Source of the DNA: Vannielia litorea
GTDB lineage: Bacteria; Pseudomonadota; Alphaproteobacteria; Rhodobacterales; Rhodobacteraceae
Reading direction: 5' to 3'
Assembly: GCF_018424695.1 (NCBI RefSeq)
Contig: NZ_QTNQ01000001.1
Span: 186,001-250,000, forward strand
Length of the DNA: 64,000 nucleotides
In this document: piece after piece, positions 44,936 through 53,202 of the stretch
Layout of the letters: each line of letters opens with the position of its first letter
How positions within the stretch are numbered: the stretch's first letter is position 1
Program-made: the position numbers and the translations under genes
Notes under the pieces: model-generated
What the model saw: the letters and a program-made list of their open reading frames with translations, nothing else
The model's database searches: none
Told to the model about the DNA's origin: nothing

Positions 44936-44958
44936 AAACCTGTGAACCCTGTCTCAGG

Positions 44959-45066
44959 TTTAAGGGCAAAAATATCGGAGTTAAGGACAAAATCTCACAT
45001 TTAAGGGCAAAGGATAGCCGTTGATTTCGTTGGATTTCTCATCTCACAATTAAGGGCTACGCGACA
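44959..45066 (-). mobile_element. Tn5053/Tn7-like transposon end A with iterated motifs
   Basis: The terminus reads TGTCGCGTAGCCCTTAATTG on the minus strand, from 45066 inwards (to the left). Copies of TTAAGGGC or TTAAGGAC on the plus strand at 44959, 44981, 45000 and 45051 are the expected multiple transposase sites. The inverted partner is end B at 47833. Outside the terminus the sequence is an interrupted IS66 gene. Confidence 0.65.
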
Positions 45067-45469
45067 CCCGCGTCAGCTGGGCTTCGTCGGCATCCGCCCC
45101 CGCCCGGATCACGATGTCGCCCACGACAATCTCCAGATCGGATGCGGGACGCGCCGTCGCCGCATCCACCGCGCTGTCGTTGACCGTCAGTTCCGCGAAC
45201 ATCGCAAGCGTCGCCACGCTCTCGGGCAGCACCAGGTTGCCTTTGCGTATCTGCTTGCGCCAGTCGTAGATCTGCCAGCGCGTGGTGCCGTGCTTGCGCG
45301 CGACATCGGCCACCCTCACTCCGAGCATCATGCTCTCCGCCGCGATCCGCGCCCGATCAGCCTTCGTGCGCCGCCGCCGGCCACTTGGCCCCTCGATCAC
45401 CGCGAGCGGGGAAACCGCAACACCCCTTGAGCCGTCCAATTGGACGCCCATTTTGCCGTCTCTTTCCAA
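45050..45469 (-). pseudogene. tnpA: IS66-family TnpA, 3' end cut by a transposon end
   Basis: About 135 residues of an IS66 accessory protein: RRRRTKADRARIAAESMMLGV, then VADVARKHGTTRWQIYDWRKQIR (helix-turn-helix), and DLEIVVGDIVIRAGADADEAQLTRV. After LTRV the IS66 sequence stops at 45066, where the TGTCGCG terminus begins, and the frame ends by chance in the transposon end. The rest of IS66 (TnpB, TnpC) is missing. Confidence 0.75.
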
Positions 45470-45633
45470 GATCCAAACCCTCCGTCACGCACATGCGCGC
45501 AGAATGGCCGGATCAGCTCAGAAATGGCAGGAGGTGGTCGGCGTCGCGTTTACGAAAATGTCGGCAGTGAGCCCAAAGTGATCGTGCTTCGCGGTGGCAG
45601 CGAAGCACCCCTTGGCACGTGGGGTCGCATAAG

Positions 45634-46350
45634 TCACGCTTGAACGCGTCCTAGAGCTGACACGTGTTCTTCGATCCGATCAGCGTTCAAAGGCCCTCCG
45701 TGGCCAAGGTAAAAGGTCGTGCACCCTCGCTGCAACAAGAGCTCCAATGAGGTTGCCACCGCCAAGTGGTCTTCTTCAAAAGGGGGGCGCTTGGGCTTAC
45801 TTCGCAATACAATACCACCGAGCAGCACGCCAGAGGCTGCCAAATCTCCCGCAATGACGCGGTCATTTTCCAACAGCACCGAAACCGATCCCCGCGTGTG
45901 GCCAGGAGTGTGGATGATTTTCAGTGGAAACCCGCGATCCTCCAGGCCCATCTCCCCAGCCGTCATGATCTCATCCGGTTTGAAATAGGGAAACGGTCTT
46001 TCGATCGCCCCGGTCTTTTGGAATGTCCACCCAAACGGACCCGTTGCTGCGAGTTTGGGGGGCTGACCAGAACAGTATGGAACTTCAAGTGCATGGGCCC
46101 AAATAGGAGCAGAGGTCAAAGCCTTTATCGCGACGGCAGATCCGGCATGATCGATATGCGCATGCGTCAGAACAATCAATTTCACATTGGACCAACTCAG
46201 GCCAAGTTTCTTCAACGTCTTGAATATCTTTGCTTCGGACTTGGGTAGCCCCGTATCCACAAGAATGGCATCGTCTCCATGTACGATGAGGAAAGAATTA
46301 AGCATCCCGAAAGGCAGAATTGGGATAGTCTCAATTTGGATCTTGGTCAT
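45634..46350 (-). CDS. MBL-fold metallo-hydrolase
   Basis: A 238-residue metallo-beta-lactamase-fold protein. THAHIDHAG is the HxHxDH metal motif; HTPGHTRGS and AGDLAAS supply further ligands, and LGHGGPL the last His, so the binuclear site is complete. There is no signal peptide, so it is cytoplasmic. It may hydrolyse a thioester, lactone or similar; the substrate is unknown. It is divergent from an HxlR regulator pseudogene with a 91-base gap, and both sit as an island among IS fragments. Confidence 0.87.
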   Translation of the reverse strand: MTKIQIETIPILPFGMLNSFLIVHGDDAILVDTGLPKSEAKIFKTLKKLGLSWSNVKLIVLTHAHIDHAGSAVAIKALTSAPIWAHALEVPYCSGQPPKLAATGPFGWTFQKTGAIERPFPYFKPDEIMTAGEMGLEDRGFPLKIIHTPGHTRGSVSVLLENDRVIAGDLAASGVLLGGIVLRSKPKRPPFEEDHLAVATSLELLLQRGCTTFYLGHGGPLNADRIEEHVSALGRVQA

Positions 46351-46441
46351 GAGCGCGTTCCGCTGTTGCTAAGGTCAAACAACACTGCCTCGAATCGCAC
46401 CGCCGCGAAATTGGGCACCTTTTTGTAACCGGAGATCAGAG

Positions 46442-46783
46442 ATGAAAGACGCAATTGCGACGACCCGCCCCTGGGCTGACCCGGTGACCGGGCAATGTCC
46501 GGTGGCAGATACTTTGAGTATTTTGGGCGGAAAGCATGGGGCAAAAATCCTTCATTGCCTCACCGCAGGAGAGCGGCACTTTCTTGAGCTTTAGCGGGAG
46601 ATGGATGGCGTCAGCCGAAAGGTGCTGCGGGCCCAGTTGAAAGAGTTCGAAGAGAGCGGGCTGGTTGCGCGCACCCCCAAAGGTGACGCGCGTCAACGTG
46701 TCGGTTACGCCCTGACGCGCAAAGGATCCGCGCTTGGTGATATCCTCGGACAACTCTACGACTGGCAACAGACTTTCGATTGA
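46442..46783 (+). pseudogene. HxlR-family regulator with an in-frame TAG
   Basis: From ATG 46442 the frame reads PWADPVTGQCPVADTLSILG, then GGKHGAKILHCL, and after a TAG at codon 51 (46592-46594) continues in the same frame with REMDGVSRKVLRAQLKEFEE and GLVARTPKGD to 46783. These are the two halves of one HxlR winged-helix domain, 113 residues in all. The TAG could come from a CAG by one change. It is a pseudogene unless TAG is read through. Its partner is the divergent MBL-fold gene. Confidence 0.8.
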
Positions 46784-46880
46784 GGGGTTTCCACGCGGCT
46801 CCCTGTGCTGTCTTGGCTGCCACAGCAGTGCTTGAGTTCTGTATGATCAATGTCCGCTTCTCCAATCGGGCGTTTGGGTC

Positions 46881-47125
46881 AAGTTCATTTCATGGTTTCG
46901 TTTCCGTCCTTCGGGATCGGGTCTCTCATCCGGGTCACGCTTCTCTTCGCAGTCATTATTGGCCCGGTTCAGTTGGGCCGCTGCATGCATGTGTCGGATT
47001 GGACGTAGAGCGCCCCGCTTCGTCTCGCGCTTGGATTGTCGCAGCAGACATATTCGGCGTCATCTACAGACCTCGTCCGGTGAGGGACGATCCCGTCGTT
47101 GAGCTTTGGATGGCTGTCAGGTCAT
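46881..47125 (+). pseudogene. Possible decayed MFS transporter fragment
   Basis: One plus-strand frame shows hydrophobic IRVTLLFAVIIGPVQLGR, a stop, APLRLALGLSQQ, then LVR, a stop, GTIPSLSFGW. This resembles the C-terminal half of a major facilitator protein (GPxQ and VRGTxPxxxFG), with several stops. The remaining bases between the HxlR remnant and IS110 show nothing else. Confidence 0.3.
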
Positions 47126-47523
47126 AGCGCCCTCCAAAGGCCGGTGACGGAACTCGGTGTTGTCGGCCCACATGCGGCGCATGATGACGGCCAGTTTGCG
47201 GGCGACGGCAACGACGGCCCGGCGGCGACCTTTGCGACGCATCGGCCGAAGGGAGACTGTCCGCTATTTTGTGCTCTGACGTTGTTTGTCAGGCCATCGG
47301 GAAGCGGTCTTCGAACATGATGGCGCGCCTCCATGCAAACGACATCGAAGCCAGCCTTGCGAAGTCCGAAGTAGAGATGCTGGCTCATCGCGCCAGACTC
47401 AAAGCCGATCCGGCACTGCCCCTCCGGCATATCGCGCAGGCAGTCCACGATATCTTCTATCTCGCACACAACAAAACGTTCGAAGACGTGCTTGCCATCG
47501 GCATCAACCACGCAGACGGCCAC
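47117..47523 (-). pseudogene. IS110-family transposase remnant
   Basis: The frame from 47523 reads FESGAMSQHLYFGLRKAGFDVV with CMEARH, the IS110 N-terminal catalytic region. At about 47250 it jumps, by deletion and frameshift, to RRAVVAVARKLAVIMRRMW in another frame, the IS110 C-terminal end, with its stop at 47117-47119. Most of the middle is missing, so it is inactive. Confidence 0.7.
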
Positions 47524-47595
47524 CTACCGCAGTGAGAGGTGGTTCGGTTGATCTGAACAGGTTCTGGGCGTTTTCTAAGTGGATTTCCGCCTCGT

Positions 47596-47832
47596 TTATG
47601 CCGCCGCAGCTTGGGGTGTCGGCTGGTTGAAGTAGGCCTGATCGGGCGTTTTCCCGTCAAGCGATGAATGAGGTCGACGGCTGTTGTAGAAGCCGAGATA
47701 ACGGCCGATTCCGGCGCGAGCTTCCGAGACGCTGGCATAGGCCCGCAAATAGACTTCCTCGTATTTGATGGTCCGCCAGAGGCGCTCGACAAAGACGTTG
47801 TCCCGCCAAGCGCCCTTGCCATCCATGCTGAT
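47596..47832 (-). pseudogene. IS3-family OrfB, C-terminal fragment
   Basis: ISMDGKGAWRDNVFVERLW, then KYEEVYLRAYASVSEARAGI and YNSRRPHSSLDGKTPDQAY: the last part of an IS3 OrfB with the final catalytic Glu region. The 5' part is cut at 47833, where the TGTCGCG transposon end B begins. Confidence 0.8.
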
Positions 47833-47890
47833 TGTCGCGTTGCCCTTAAATCTGAGACACGACGCGTTCGGGGATATTTTTGCTCTTAAT
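47833..47890 (+). mobile_element. Tn5053/Tn7-like transposon end B
   Basis: TGTCGCGTTGCCCTTAAATC from 47833, interior to the right, with a second motif TTGCTCTTAAT at 47880. It is an inverted partner of end A at 45066: both give TGTCGCGTNGCCCTTAA followed by TGAGA. It interrupts an IS3 orfB. Confidence 0.65.
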
Positions 47891-48034
47891 TATGAGATTC
47901 GACTGCCATCGCGCCTATGCTTTTCGCGCGCTGCCGGGCGATGTGATCAACCGCAGCAAGCAGACGTGGCTCCGTCTCGAAGGCGCGCAAGAGAGCAACC
48001 CTTGCATAGTCGTCGATGCGGGAGCTCGAGATGG
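47886..48034 (-). pseudogene. C-terminal fragment of an unidentified protein
   Basis: An open minus-strand frame of about 48 codons (ISSSRIDDYARVALLRAFET, then LLAAVDHIARQRAKSIGA) ends at TAA inside transposon end B and is cut upstream by IS21 at 48035. It is rich in charged helical residues. I do not recognise it; its position suggests cargo of the broken transposon. Confidence 0.3.
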
Positions 48035-48112
48035 TGTCAACGCCGCGTTAAGAATCCCCAGAAGTGCCGAAGTAAATTTCCCCACTTGCACGGGTCCGGT
48101 GATCAGCCGGTG

Positions 48113-48955
48113 TCAGTGATCTGCAGCTCCGTTTTTGGTGTTGGGCGGTCGCCCGCGCCGCTTTGGCGGCGGTGGTGGGGTGATTGGGGCGTTGGCGCGG
48201 ATATGCTCGGGGATGAGGTCAGCATGGCTGCGTAACCGGTAGCTGGCGCCCTCGATCTGGATGACCACGGCGTGGTGCAGGAGCCGGTCGAGCAGTGCGG
48301 TCGCGACGACCGGATCGCCGAAGACCTCACCCCATTCCGCGAAGCCGCGGTTCGAGGTGAGGATCATGGCCCCCTTTTCGTAGCGGGCGTTGACGAGTTG
48401 GAAGAACAGGTTGGCGCCGCCGGTTGTGATCGGAAGGTAGCCGATCTCATCGACAATCAGCAGGGAGGCCCGGGTATAGAAGCGGATCTTCTCGGCCAGC
48501 CGGCCCTCACGTTCGGCCTGACTCAGCGCCGTGATCAGTTCGGCCAGGGTTGCGCGGTAAACGCTTCTTCCAGCCTTCACGGCTGCGACGCCAAGGGCTG
48601 TGGCCAAGTGCGACTTGCCGGTGCCCGGTGGCCCGAGGAAGTGGACGACCTCGGCCCGCCGGATGAAGTCGAGTTGGGCCAGAGCCGCGATCCGTTCGCG
48701 GTCGAGCGACGGCTGGAAGCTGAAGTCGAAGCCTTCGAGCGTCTTTGCAGGCAGGAGCTTGGCGGTACGCAGGGCGACGTCGATGCGGCGCGTCTCCCGT
48801 GTCGCGTATTCCTCGCTCAGGAGCGTGTCGATGGCCTCGATCGCGGTGATCTCGCCTTTCTCCAGTTGCTGCAGCGTGTGATCGAGGGCTTCGAGCGCGC
48901 GCGGCATCTTCAGCCCGACCAGAGCGCCGTGGATCCGATCCAGAAGATCGCTCAT
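48113..48955 (-). CDS. istB: IS21 helper ATPase IstB
   Basis: A 280-residue DnaC/IstB-type AAA ATPase. Walker A is GPPGTGKSH, Walker B LLIVDEIGYLP, and LTSNRGFAEWGEVFGDPV follows, typical of IstB. It assists IstA in target capture. Its start overlaps the istA stop (ATGA). The C-terminal tail with PPPPKRRGRPPN is basic and proline-rich, seen in some IstB proteins. Confidence 0.92.
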   Translation of the reverse strand: MSDLLDRIHGALVGLKMPRALEALDHTLQQLEKGEITAIEAIDTLLSEEYATRETRRIDVALRTAKLLPAKTLEGFDFSFQPSLDRERIAALAQLDFIRRAEVVHFLGPPGTGKSHLATALGVAAVKAGRSVYRATLAELITALSQAEREGRLAEKIRFYTRASLLIVDEIGYLPITTGGANLFFQLVNARYEKGAMILTSNRGFAEWGEVFGDPVVATALLDRLLHHAVVIQIEGASYRLRSHADLIPEHIRANAPITPPPPPKRRGRPPNTKNGAADH

Positions 48956-50184
48956 GACCGTGCCCCCTCGGCCGCCAGACGCTGTCCAACCGCACCGTAG
49001 AACTCTAGCGGCCGCCGCAGCCCCTGCACGGACCGCGACAGGGCTGGTCTCGGTGGCGGTGCCTTGCGATGTGCGGGATCGACACGACGCCGGGCCTTGC
49101 CTTCCAGCACCGGATGGCGGGCGATCAGTTGGCCATCCTCGTAGATCCGCAGCTCGATGGCGTGATGCTGAACCTCGAGCGTCCGGCGCCGAGTGGTGTC
49201 CGGGACGGAGTAGAAGTTGCCACCAACCGCGATCATCCCGTCCTTACTCACCCGGCGCTCCACCGACAGCACCGCGCTGTAGGGGATCGCCGGGAGCGGC
49301 TTCAGATGGGGTGCTTCCTCGGCGAAGGCGTCATCCACCACGCGCCTGGTGGTGGCGTGAACGCGTGGATTGGCAACTCCGGTCCGCCAGGCGTCGAACT
49401 GGGCGTTGAGATCGTCCATGTTCCGAAACGTCCGGGCCAGGAAGAAGTCCTGCCGGATATAGCGGAACGGTCGCTCGACCTTGCCCTTGGTCTTGGCCCG
49501 ATACGGCTGGCAGGCGCGCGGCACCGCGCCATAATGATTCAGCAGCGCCACCAGGGAGGCGTTGTAGGTCACCACCCCGGCCTCGTCCTCGCTGATCACG
49601 GCGGTCTTCATCCGGTCATAGAGGATTTCCTCGGGCACGCCGCCCATGTCCGAGAAGGCCGCGATATGACAACGCAGAACCGATTGCAGGTTCTGGCTGG
49701 CAACGAACCGGCCCCAGAGCCAGCGGCTGTGCCCGAGCACCATCGAGAACAGCCAGACCTTGCGGACGATGCCGGGCTCATCGGTGAACTCAACCGTGAA
49801 CTCGGCAAAATCGACCTGGGCCTGCTGGCCCGGCGGGGTTTCGAACCGGCGCTCGAACTGCACCTGCCTGGGCGGGCGCACCTCGCGCAGGAAGTCCGTC
49901 ACTGCGGTGTAGCCGCCGTCATAGCCCAACTCCCGGATCTCGCGCAGCAGGCGCGCCCCGCTGAGATCGGGAAAGGTCTGAACGCGCTCCTGCAGGTATT
50001 GCTCGTAGGGCTCGATCACACGCGCCCGCGGCTGGCGCGGGCCGTAGACCGGCGCCTCAAGCCCACGGTCGAGATACTTCCGCACGGTCTTCCGGTCAGA
50101 ACCAACCTTCCGCGCGATCGCGGATATGCTCAGACCCTGCTTCTTCAAATCATGGATCAAAACGATCTCCCTCAGTCCTTTCAC
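48952..50184 (-). CDS. istA: IS21 transposase IstA
   Basis: A 410-residue DDE transposase. GTG 50184 (VKGLREIVLIHDL) is the family start; the frame runs further upstream into flanking DNA. It has an N-terminal HTH (GLSISAIARKVGSDRKTVRKYL), the catalytic core with VDFAEF, LYDRMKTAV and KGKVERPFRYI, and a C-terminal domain (VGGNFYSVP). It acts on the IS21 ends together with IstB. The gene seems intact, so the element may be active. Confidence 0.9.
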   Translation of the reverse strand: MKGLREIVLIHDLKKQGLSISAIARKVGSDRKTVRKYLDRGLEAPVYGPRQPRARVIEPYEQYLQERVQTFPDLSGARLLREIRELGYDGGYTAVTDFLREVRPPRQVQFERRFETPPGQQAQVDFAEFTVEFTDEPGIVRKVWLFSMVLGHSRWLWGRFVASQNLQSVLRCHIAAFSDMGGVPEEILYDRMKTAVISEDEAGVVTYNASLVALLNHYGAVPRACQPYRAKTKGKVERPFRYIRQDFFLARTFRNMDDLNAQFDAWRTGVANPRVHATTRRVVDDAFAEEAPHLKPLPAIPYSAVLSVERRVSKDGMIAVGGNFYSVPDTTRRRTLEVQHHAIELRIYEDGQLIARHPVLEGKARRRVDPAHRKAPPPRPALSRSVQGLRRPLEFYGAVGQRLAAEGARS

Positions 50185-50211
50185 CTGCGGTCTATGACGC
50201 GGTACACGACA

Positions 50212-50531
50212 CCGAGGAAATGGGATCGCGGTTCGATACGATCCCTGTTCCCAGATGGGCGTATGACGAGGATTTCGCGACGCTCCTCGATAGTCTTGAG
50301 ACCAGCATGCCTCTCGCCCGAGCCTCGGACCTGTCGCGACCATCACTGGCTGAGATCATCCATGAATTGTCAGAGGGCTTGATCGGAGAGGTCGTCGATA
50401 TCGTGAGCAACGCGGCTATCAACGCGATAAGGACCGGCGAGGAACACATTTCCGAAGCGACCATCACCACTCTTGGTTACACGCCCCTGTCGAAACGCCG
50501 GAATGCGCCTCTGCGCCGCGAAATGATGTGA
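50212..50531 (+). pseudogene. tniB: Truncated TniB (C-terminal part)
   Basis: The frame is open from the IS21 edge: RFDTIPVPRWAYDEDFATLL, then PLARASDLSRPSLAEIIHEL and SEGLIGEVVDIVSNAAINAI. This is the last third of a TniB/TnsC-like AAA ATPase (compare FEAFHIKPWQNDAAFAGLL in the intact TniB at 54258). The Walker motifs are lost to IS21. Its stop overlaps the start of the tniQ gene (GTGA), as in intact tni operons. Confidence 0.8.
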
Positions 50532-51562
50532 CCCAGGCTACATCCGAGATCACAGTCACACCTGCGCGCGACTACGGCAATGAGGTGGGGCAAGGCTGGC
50601 CCGGCGTTGTTGCACCGGCACCGGGAGAACTTCTGTCGAGCTGGCTGCATCGGCTGGCCTTGGCCAATGGAGTTCCGCCTCAGTATTTTGGCCAGGTTTT
50701 GGGTGTCGTAGGTGGAGATTGGTCTGCGAAGCTTGACCGAGACCTTCCCGGGCAAATCTTCAAATTGCTGGTCGAGCGAACCCGGTTGCCTGCCGAGGAT
50801 ATTGATGGCCTGGCTTTGCACCGCGACCCACTAGCCCGGTTGCGATTGCGGCAGATCACAGGATCAGGAGATGCCCGCACATCGACCGCTCGGGTCAATC
50901 GCCTGCAATATTGCCCGGCATGCCTGAAAGAGGATCGCGCACCGTTCTTCCGGCGCGGCTGGAGCCTGGCGACGCGCGTTTCCTGCTTTCGGCATGGATG
51001 CCGCTTGCGCGATCACTGCCCTGCCTGTGGCGGCGGCATTGCGCCTGCTCGACAAAACCGCCTTCTGCCGCAAAATTTCTGCGTCTGGTGTGATGCTGAT
51101 CTCCGAAAACCCACCCTGCCTGCCGAGTATGATGCGCAGCGTTTCGAGCGGCTCATCGACGATTTGCTTCGAGTGCATGTTGCGGGACATGGACGGCATG
51201 GGAAGACATCCCTGCCCGCCATGCTTGGAGCGGCTTGTTTCGCGTTCAAGGGCGAGACGACGTCAATTTCGCGCCTGCCGCACCGGGTCCGCTACGTATT
51301 GTTCCGCCAGTTGGCCGATGGAATGACGCACCTCCAAAAACGTTCCGTGCATCCTGCAATTGATCTCTGGACCCGCATTGCACTGGCTGCGCCTAAGCAT
51401 TCCGACTTGGTGGCGTCATTGAGTGCAGAGATCACGTCACGGATAACACCGCGAGCAAAGGCGCGCTCCAGACATTCTGATTTGGCAGGTTTACAGCTAG
51501 CCATCATCCGCCTTCATTCAAACCGCCGCACATCATTGGCAACGGCTATGCCTGCCAATTGA
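50528..51562 (+). CDS. tniQ: TniQ-family protein (second, relic element)
   Basis: A 344-residue TniQ/TnsD-type protein starting at GTG 50528, overlapping the tniB fragment. LLSSWLHRLALANG is the TniQ N-terminal motif; zinc-binding Cys pairs occur in CPACLKED, CFRHGCRLRDHCPAC and CVWCDADL. TniQ proteins choose the target site with TniB and TniA. The gene is full length, but its tniA and most of tniB are gone. It differs strongly from TniQ at 53203, so it belongs to another transposon. It is convergent with scpB, overlapping by 17 bases. Confidence 0.85.
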   Translation: MTQATSEITVTPARDYGNEVGQGWPGVVAPAPGELLSSWLHRLALANGVPPQYFGQVLGVVGGDWSAKLDRDLPGQIFKLLVERTRLPAEDIDGLALHRDPLARLRLRQITGSGDARTSTARVNRLQYCPACLKEDRAPFFRRGWSLATRVSCFRHGCRLRDHCPACGGGIAPARQNRLLPQNFCVWCDADLRKPTLPAEYDAQRFERLIDDLLRVHVAGHGRHGKTSLPAMLGAACFAFKGETTSISRLPHRVRYVLFRQLADGMTHLQKRSVHPAIDLWTRIALAAPKHSDLVASLSAEITSRITPRAKARSRHSDLAGLQLAIIRLHSNRRTSLATAMPAN

Positions 51563-52145
51563 TGACCCCTGCATCCTCCATCTGCTCCCGATCGGGCAGG
51601 TCCTGCAGCGACTCCAGATCGAAAGCGACCAGGAACTGCTCCGTCGTCACATAGGTATAGGGTGCCCCGCGCCGCGGCGACCGTGGCCCGGTGACGATCA
51701 ATCCACGCGCATGCAATCTTCCGATCAGGTCGCGGCTGATCTCTTTGCCGAAGATGTCTTTCAGGCCGTCCCGTGTGATCGGCTGGTGGTAGGCGATGGC
51801 GGCCAGGACAGCGACATCGTACTCGCGCAGATCGAGGTCCTGTTCACCTATATCAGCGGCGGTCCGGATCGCCGGGGCGTAGGCGGGCCTCGTCCTCAGC
51901 ATCCAACCGCCGGCGACCTCTGTCACTTCGAATGATCGGCCGTCAAGGTCAGCGGCCAGGTCCTCGATCAGAAGCTCAACCGAAGCTCCCTGCCCTACCA
52001 CCCGAGCCAGGTCCTCGCGAGGGACCGGCGATGCACTGGCGAAGAGAACGGCTTCAATCCGCCGCATCCATTCGCGCCAGCGCAATTCGGCTGGCAGATC
52101 GTTCAGTTCCCGATCGAAGTCCGTTTCGGCGTGATCCTTGGCCAT
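51546..52145 (-). CDS. scpB: ScpB-like chromosome segregation/condensation protein
   Basis: A 199-residue ScpB (SMC-complex winged-helix) protein. EAVLFASASPVPREDLARVV is the usual N-terminal motif, followed by two winged-helix domains (AIAYHQPITRDGLKDIFG, then GLIVTGPRSPRRGAPYTYVTT). Housekeeping ScpB works with ScpA and SMC; neither is seen here. It lies 3 bases after a DUF1403 gene, in one operon. Such plasmid copies paired with DUF1403 and an integrase recur on alphaproteobacterial plasmids, as far as I recall; the role is unknown. Confidence 0.87.
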   Translation of the reverse strand: MAKDHAETDFDRELNDLPAELRWREWMRRIEAVLFASASPVPREDLARVVGQGASVELLIEDLAADLDGRSFEVTEVAGGWMLRTRPAYAPAIRTAADIGEQDLDLREYDVAVLAAIAYHQPITRDGLKDIFGKEISRDLIGRLHARGLIVTGPRSPRRGAPYTYVTTEQFLVAFDLESLQDLPDREQMEDAGVINWQA

Positions 52146-52148
52146 CGC

Positions 52149-53033
52149 TCAGATCCCGTAGAGCCGGAACGTGTCGCGGCCGGTCAGCTCGCGCACCGCG
52201 CCGAGATCGACCAACCGGTCACAGAGCCGCCGTGCGGACCGGTCCGGTAGTGGCAGGGCCGCAGGCGCGACGGCATCTTGGGTCAGGAACATCGCGACGG
52301 CGGCCTCCGCGCCTTTGGCGCGCAGCTTCGGCGCGACCGCTTTGAGATGCGCTGCCCGCCGCGCGAGGTCAGTTGAGAGACGCATGGCATCGACCGCCGA
52401 TGAGACGAGCGCACGATGACAAGCCGAGCGTAGGTCTTCGCCTCGCTTGCGCATGTCGGCGCGTTTCAGGCCTGTGGCCAGAAGCGGCACGACATGATCC
52501 CAAGCAAGCGCCTGAGCGAGGGTCGCGTCAGCAAGGACGAGCGCGGGCACCTCGGCACGGGGGGCATAGTTTAGTACCGTCTCCAGCACCATTGCCGCGC
52601 GACTGACCGGTGCCCCCTGCCCGGCATCGAGCCAACTCGCGATCTGATCACCCTGAAGTTCAGGCAGCGCCCGGACCAGAGCTTTCACGGTCACCGGCCT
52701 TTCCGTGGCGCGACGCCACGCCTGACAGGTTTCGCCTGCCGGGCCGGGCAGGTCGACGGGGCGCAGCAGATGGACCACGTCGCGCAGCTCCCCTGTCCGC
52801 TCCAGACGACCCGAAAACGCGACACAAGCCTCCGCTGCGCGCAGTGCCAGCCGATCCCGTAACAAGGCTTGGGGGACCACCTCTCGCCCCAACACAAGAT
52901 GCAGGTGGCTCAGTGCTGCGCCCGACAAAAACGCCACATCTTCAAGGGTTTCGGCGCGTGCCGAGGTGACCCAGGGAGGCATCTGGGGTAAGCCAAGAGG
53001 GTCGCTGACGAAGGTTGGCCGGACATATGTCAT
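52149..53033 (-). CDS. DUF1403 family protein
   Basis: A 294-residue, Ala/Leu/Arg-rich, mostly helical protein. LEDVAFLSGAALSHLHLVLG near the start, LRDRLALRAAEACVAFSGR, VLADATLAQALAWDHVVPLL and KRGEDLRSACHRAL are the blocks I associate with DUF1403. No catalytic motif is evident. It is upstream of scpB in one operon and was, before the transposon insertion, divergent from the tyrosine-recombinase gene. The association suggests a role in recombination or plasmid maintenance, an inference only. Confidence 0.75.
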   Translation of the reverse strand: MTYVRPTFVSDPLGLPQMPPWVTSARAETLEDVAFLSGAALSHLHLVLGREVVPQALLRDRLALRAAEACVAFSGRLERTGELRDVVHLLRPVDLPGPAGETCQAWRRATERPVTVKALVRALPELQGDQIASWLDAGQGAPVSRAAMVLETVLNYAPRAEVPALVLADATLAQALAWDHVVPLLATGLKRADMRKRGEDLRSACHRALVSSAVDAMRLSTDLARRAAHLKAVAPKLRAKGAEAAVAMFLTQDAVAPAALPLPDRSARRLCDRLVDLGAVRELTGRDTFRLYGI

Positions 53034-53110
53034 GCCACAACACTATCTCGCGGCGGCGCTTTTGACTACCACATAGTGTAGAAACCGCCCCTCTTTGCCA
53101 AGCCTTTCTG

Positions 53111-53137
53111 TGTCCAATAAGTTTGCCTTATCGGACA
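53111..53137. repeat. 11-5-11 inverted repeat, candidate recombinase site
   Basis: TGTCCAATAAG, TTTGC, CTTATCGGACA: 11-bp arms with one mismatch around 5 bases. It lies in the 126-base gap between the DUF1403 start and the left copy of the recombinase gene start. The geometry resembles dif-like core sites of tyrosine recombinases. An operator, or another transposase-binding motif (its right half resembles the tni end repeats), is also possible. Confidence 0.45.
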
Positions 53138-53159
53138 TATTTGAAGTAAGCTCCATAGC

Positions 53160-53187
53160 ATGGAAGAAACACCAGAAATTCAGCCCC
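53160..53187 (+). repeat. Left copy of the 28-bp integrase gene start
   Basis: It matches 26 of 28 bases of 56955-56982, including the ATG and the codons for MEETPE-x-QP. The right copy opens the recombinase gene; this one is separated from it by the whole tni transposon, whose TGT end begins 2 bases later. Confidence 0.75.
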
Positions 53188-53202
53188 CATGTCGCTTTAG
53201 TT

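Larger units (their letters stand above)
48035..50211 (-). mobile_element. IS21-family insertion sequence
   Basis: It contains complete istA and istB genes. Candidate ends: TGTCAACGCCGCGTTAAGAA at 48035 and, on the minus strand from 50211, TGTCGTGTACCGCGTCATAG, sharing TGTC and CCGCGT. No matching target duplication was found, and the sequences on the two sides are different broken genes, so a deletion or recombination next to the element is likely. Confidence 0.7.

Noticed and set aside
44959-45012. CRISPR-like array
   Set aside because: The repeats are short, irregularly spaced and inverted at a second site; they fit transposase-binding motifs, and no cas gene is present.
48022-50224. Target site duplication of the IS21 element
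   Set aside because: The flanks (...GAGATGG and CCGAGGAAATGGG) are only loosely similar; no exact duplication could be defined.
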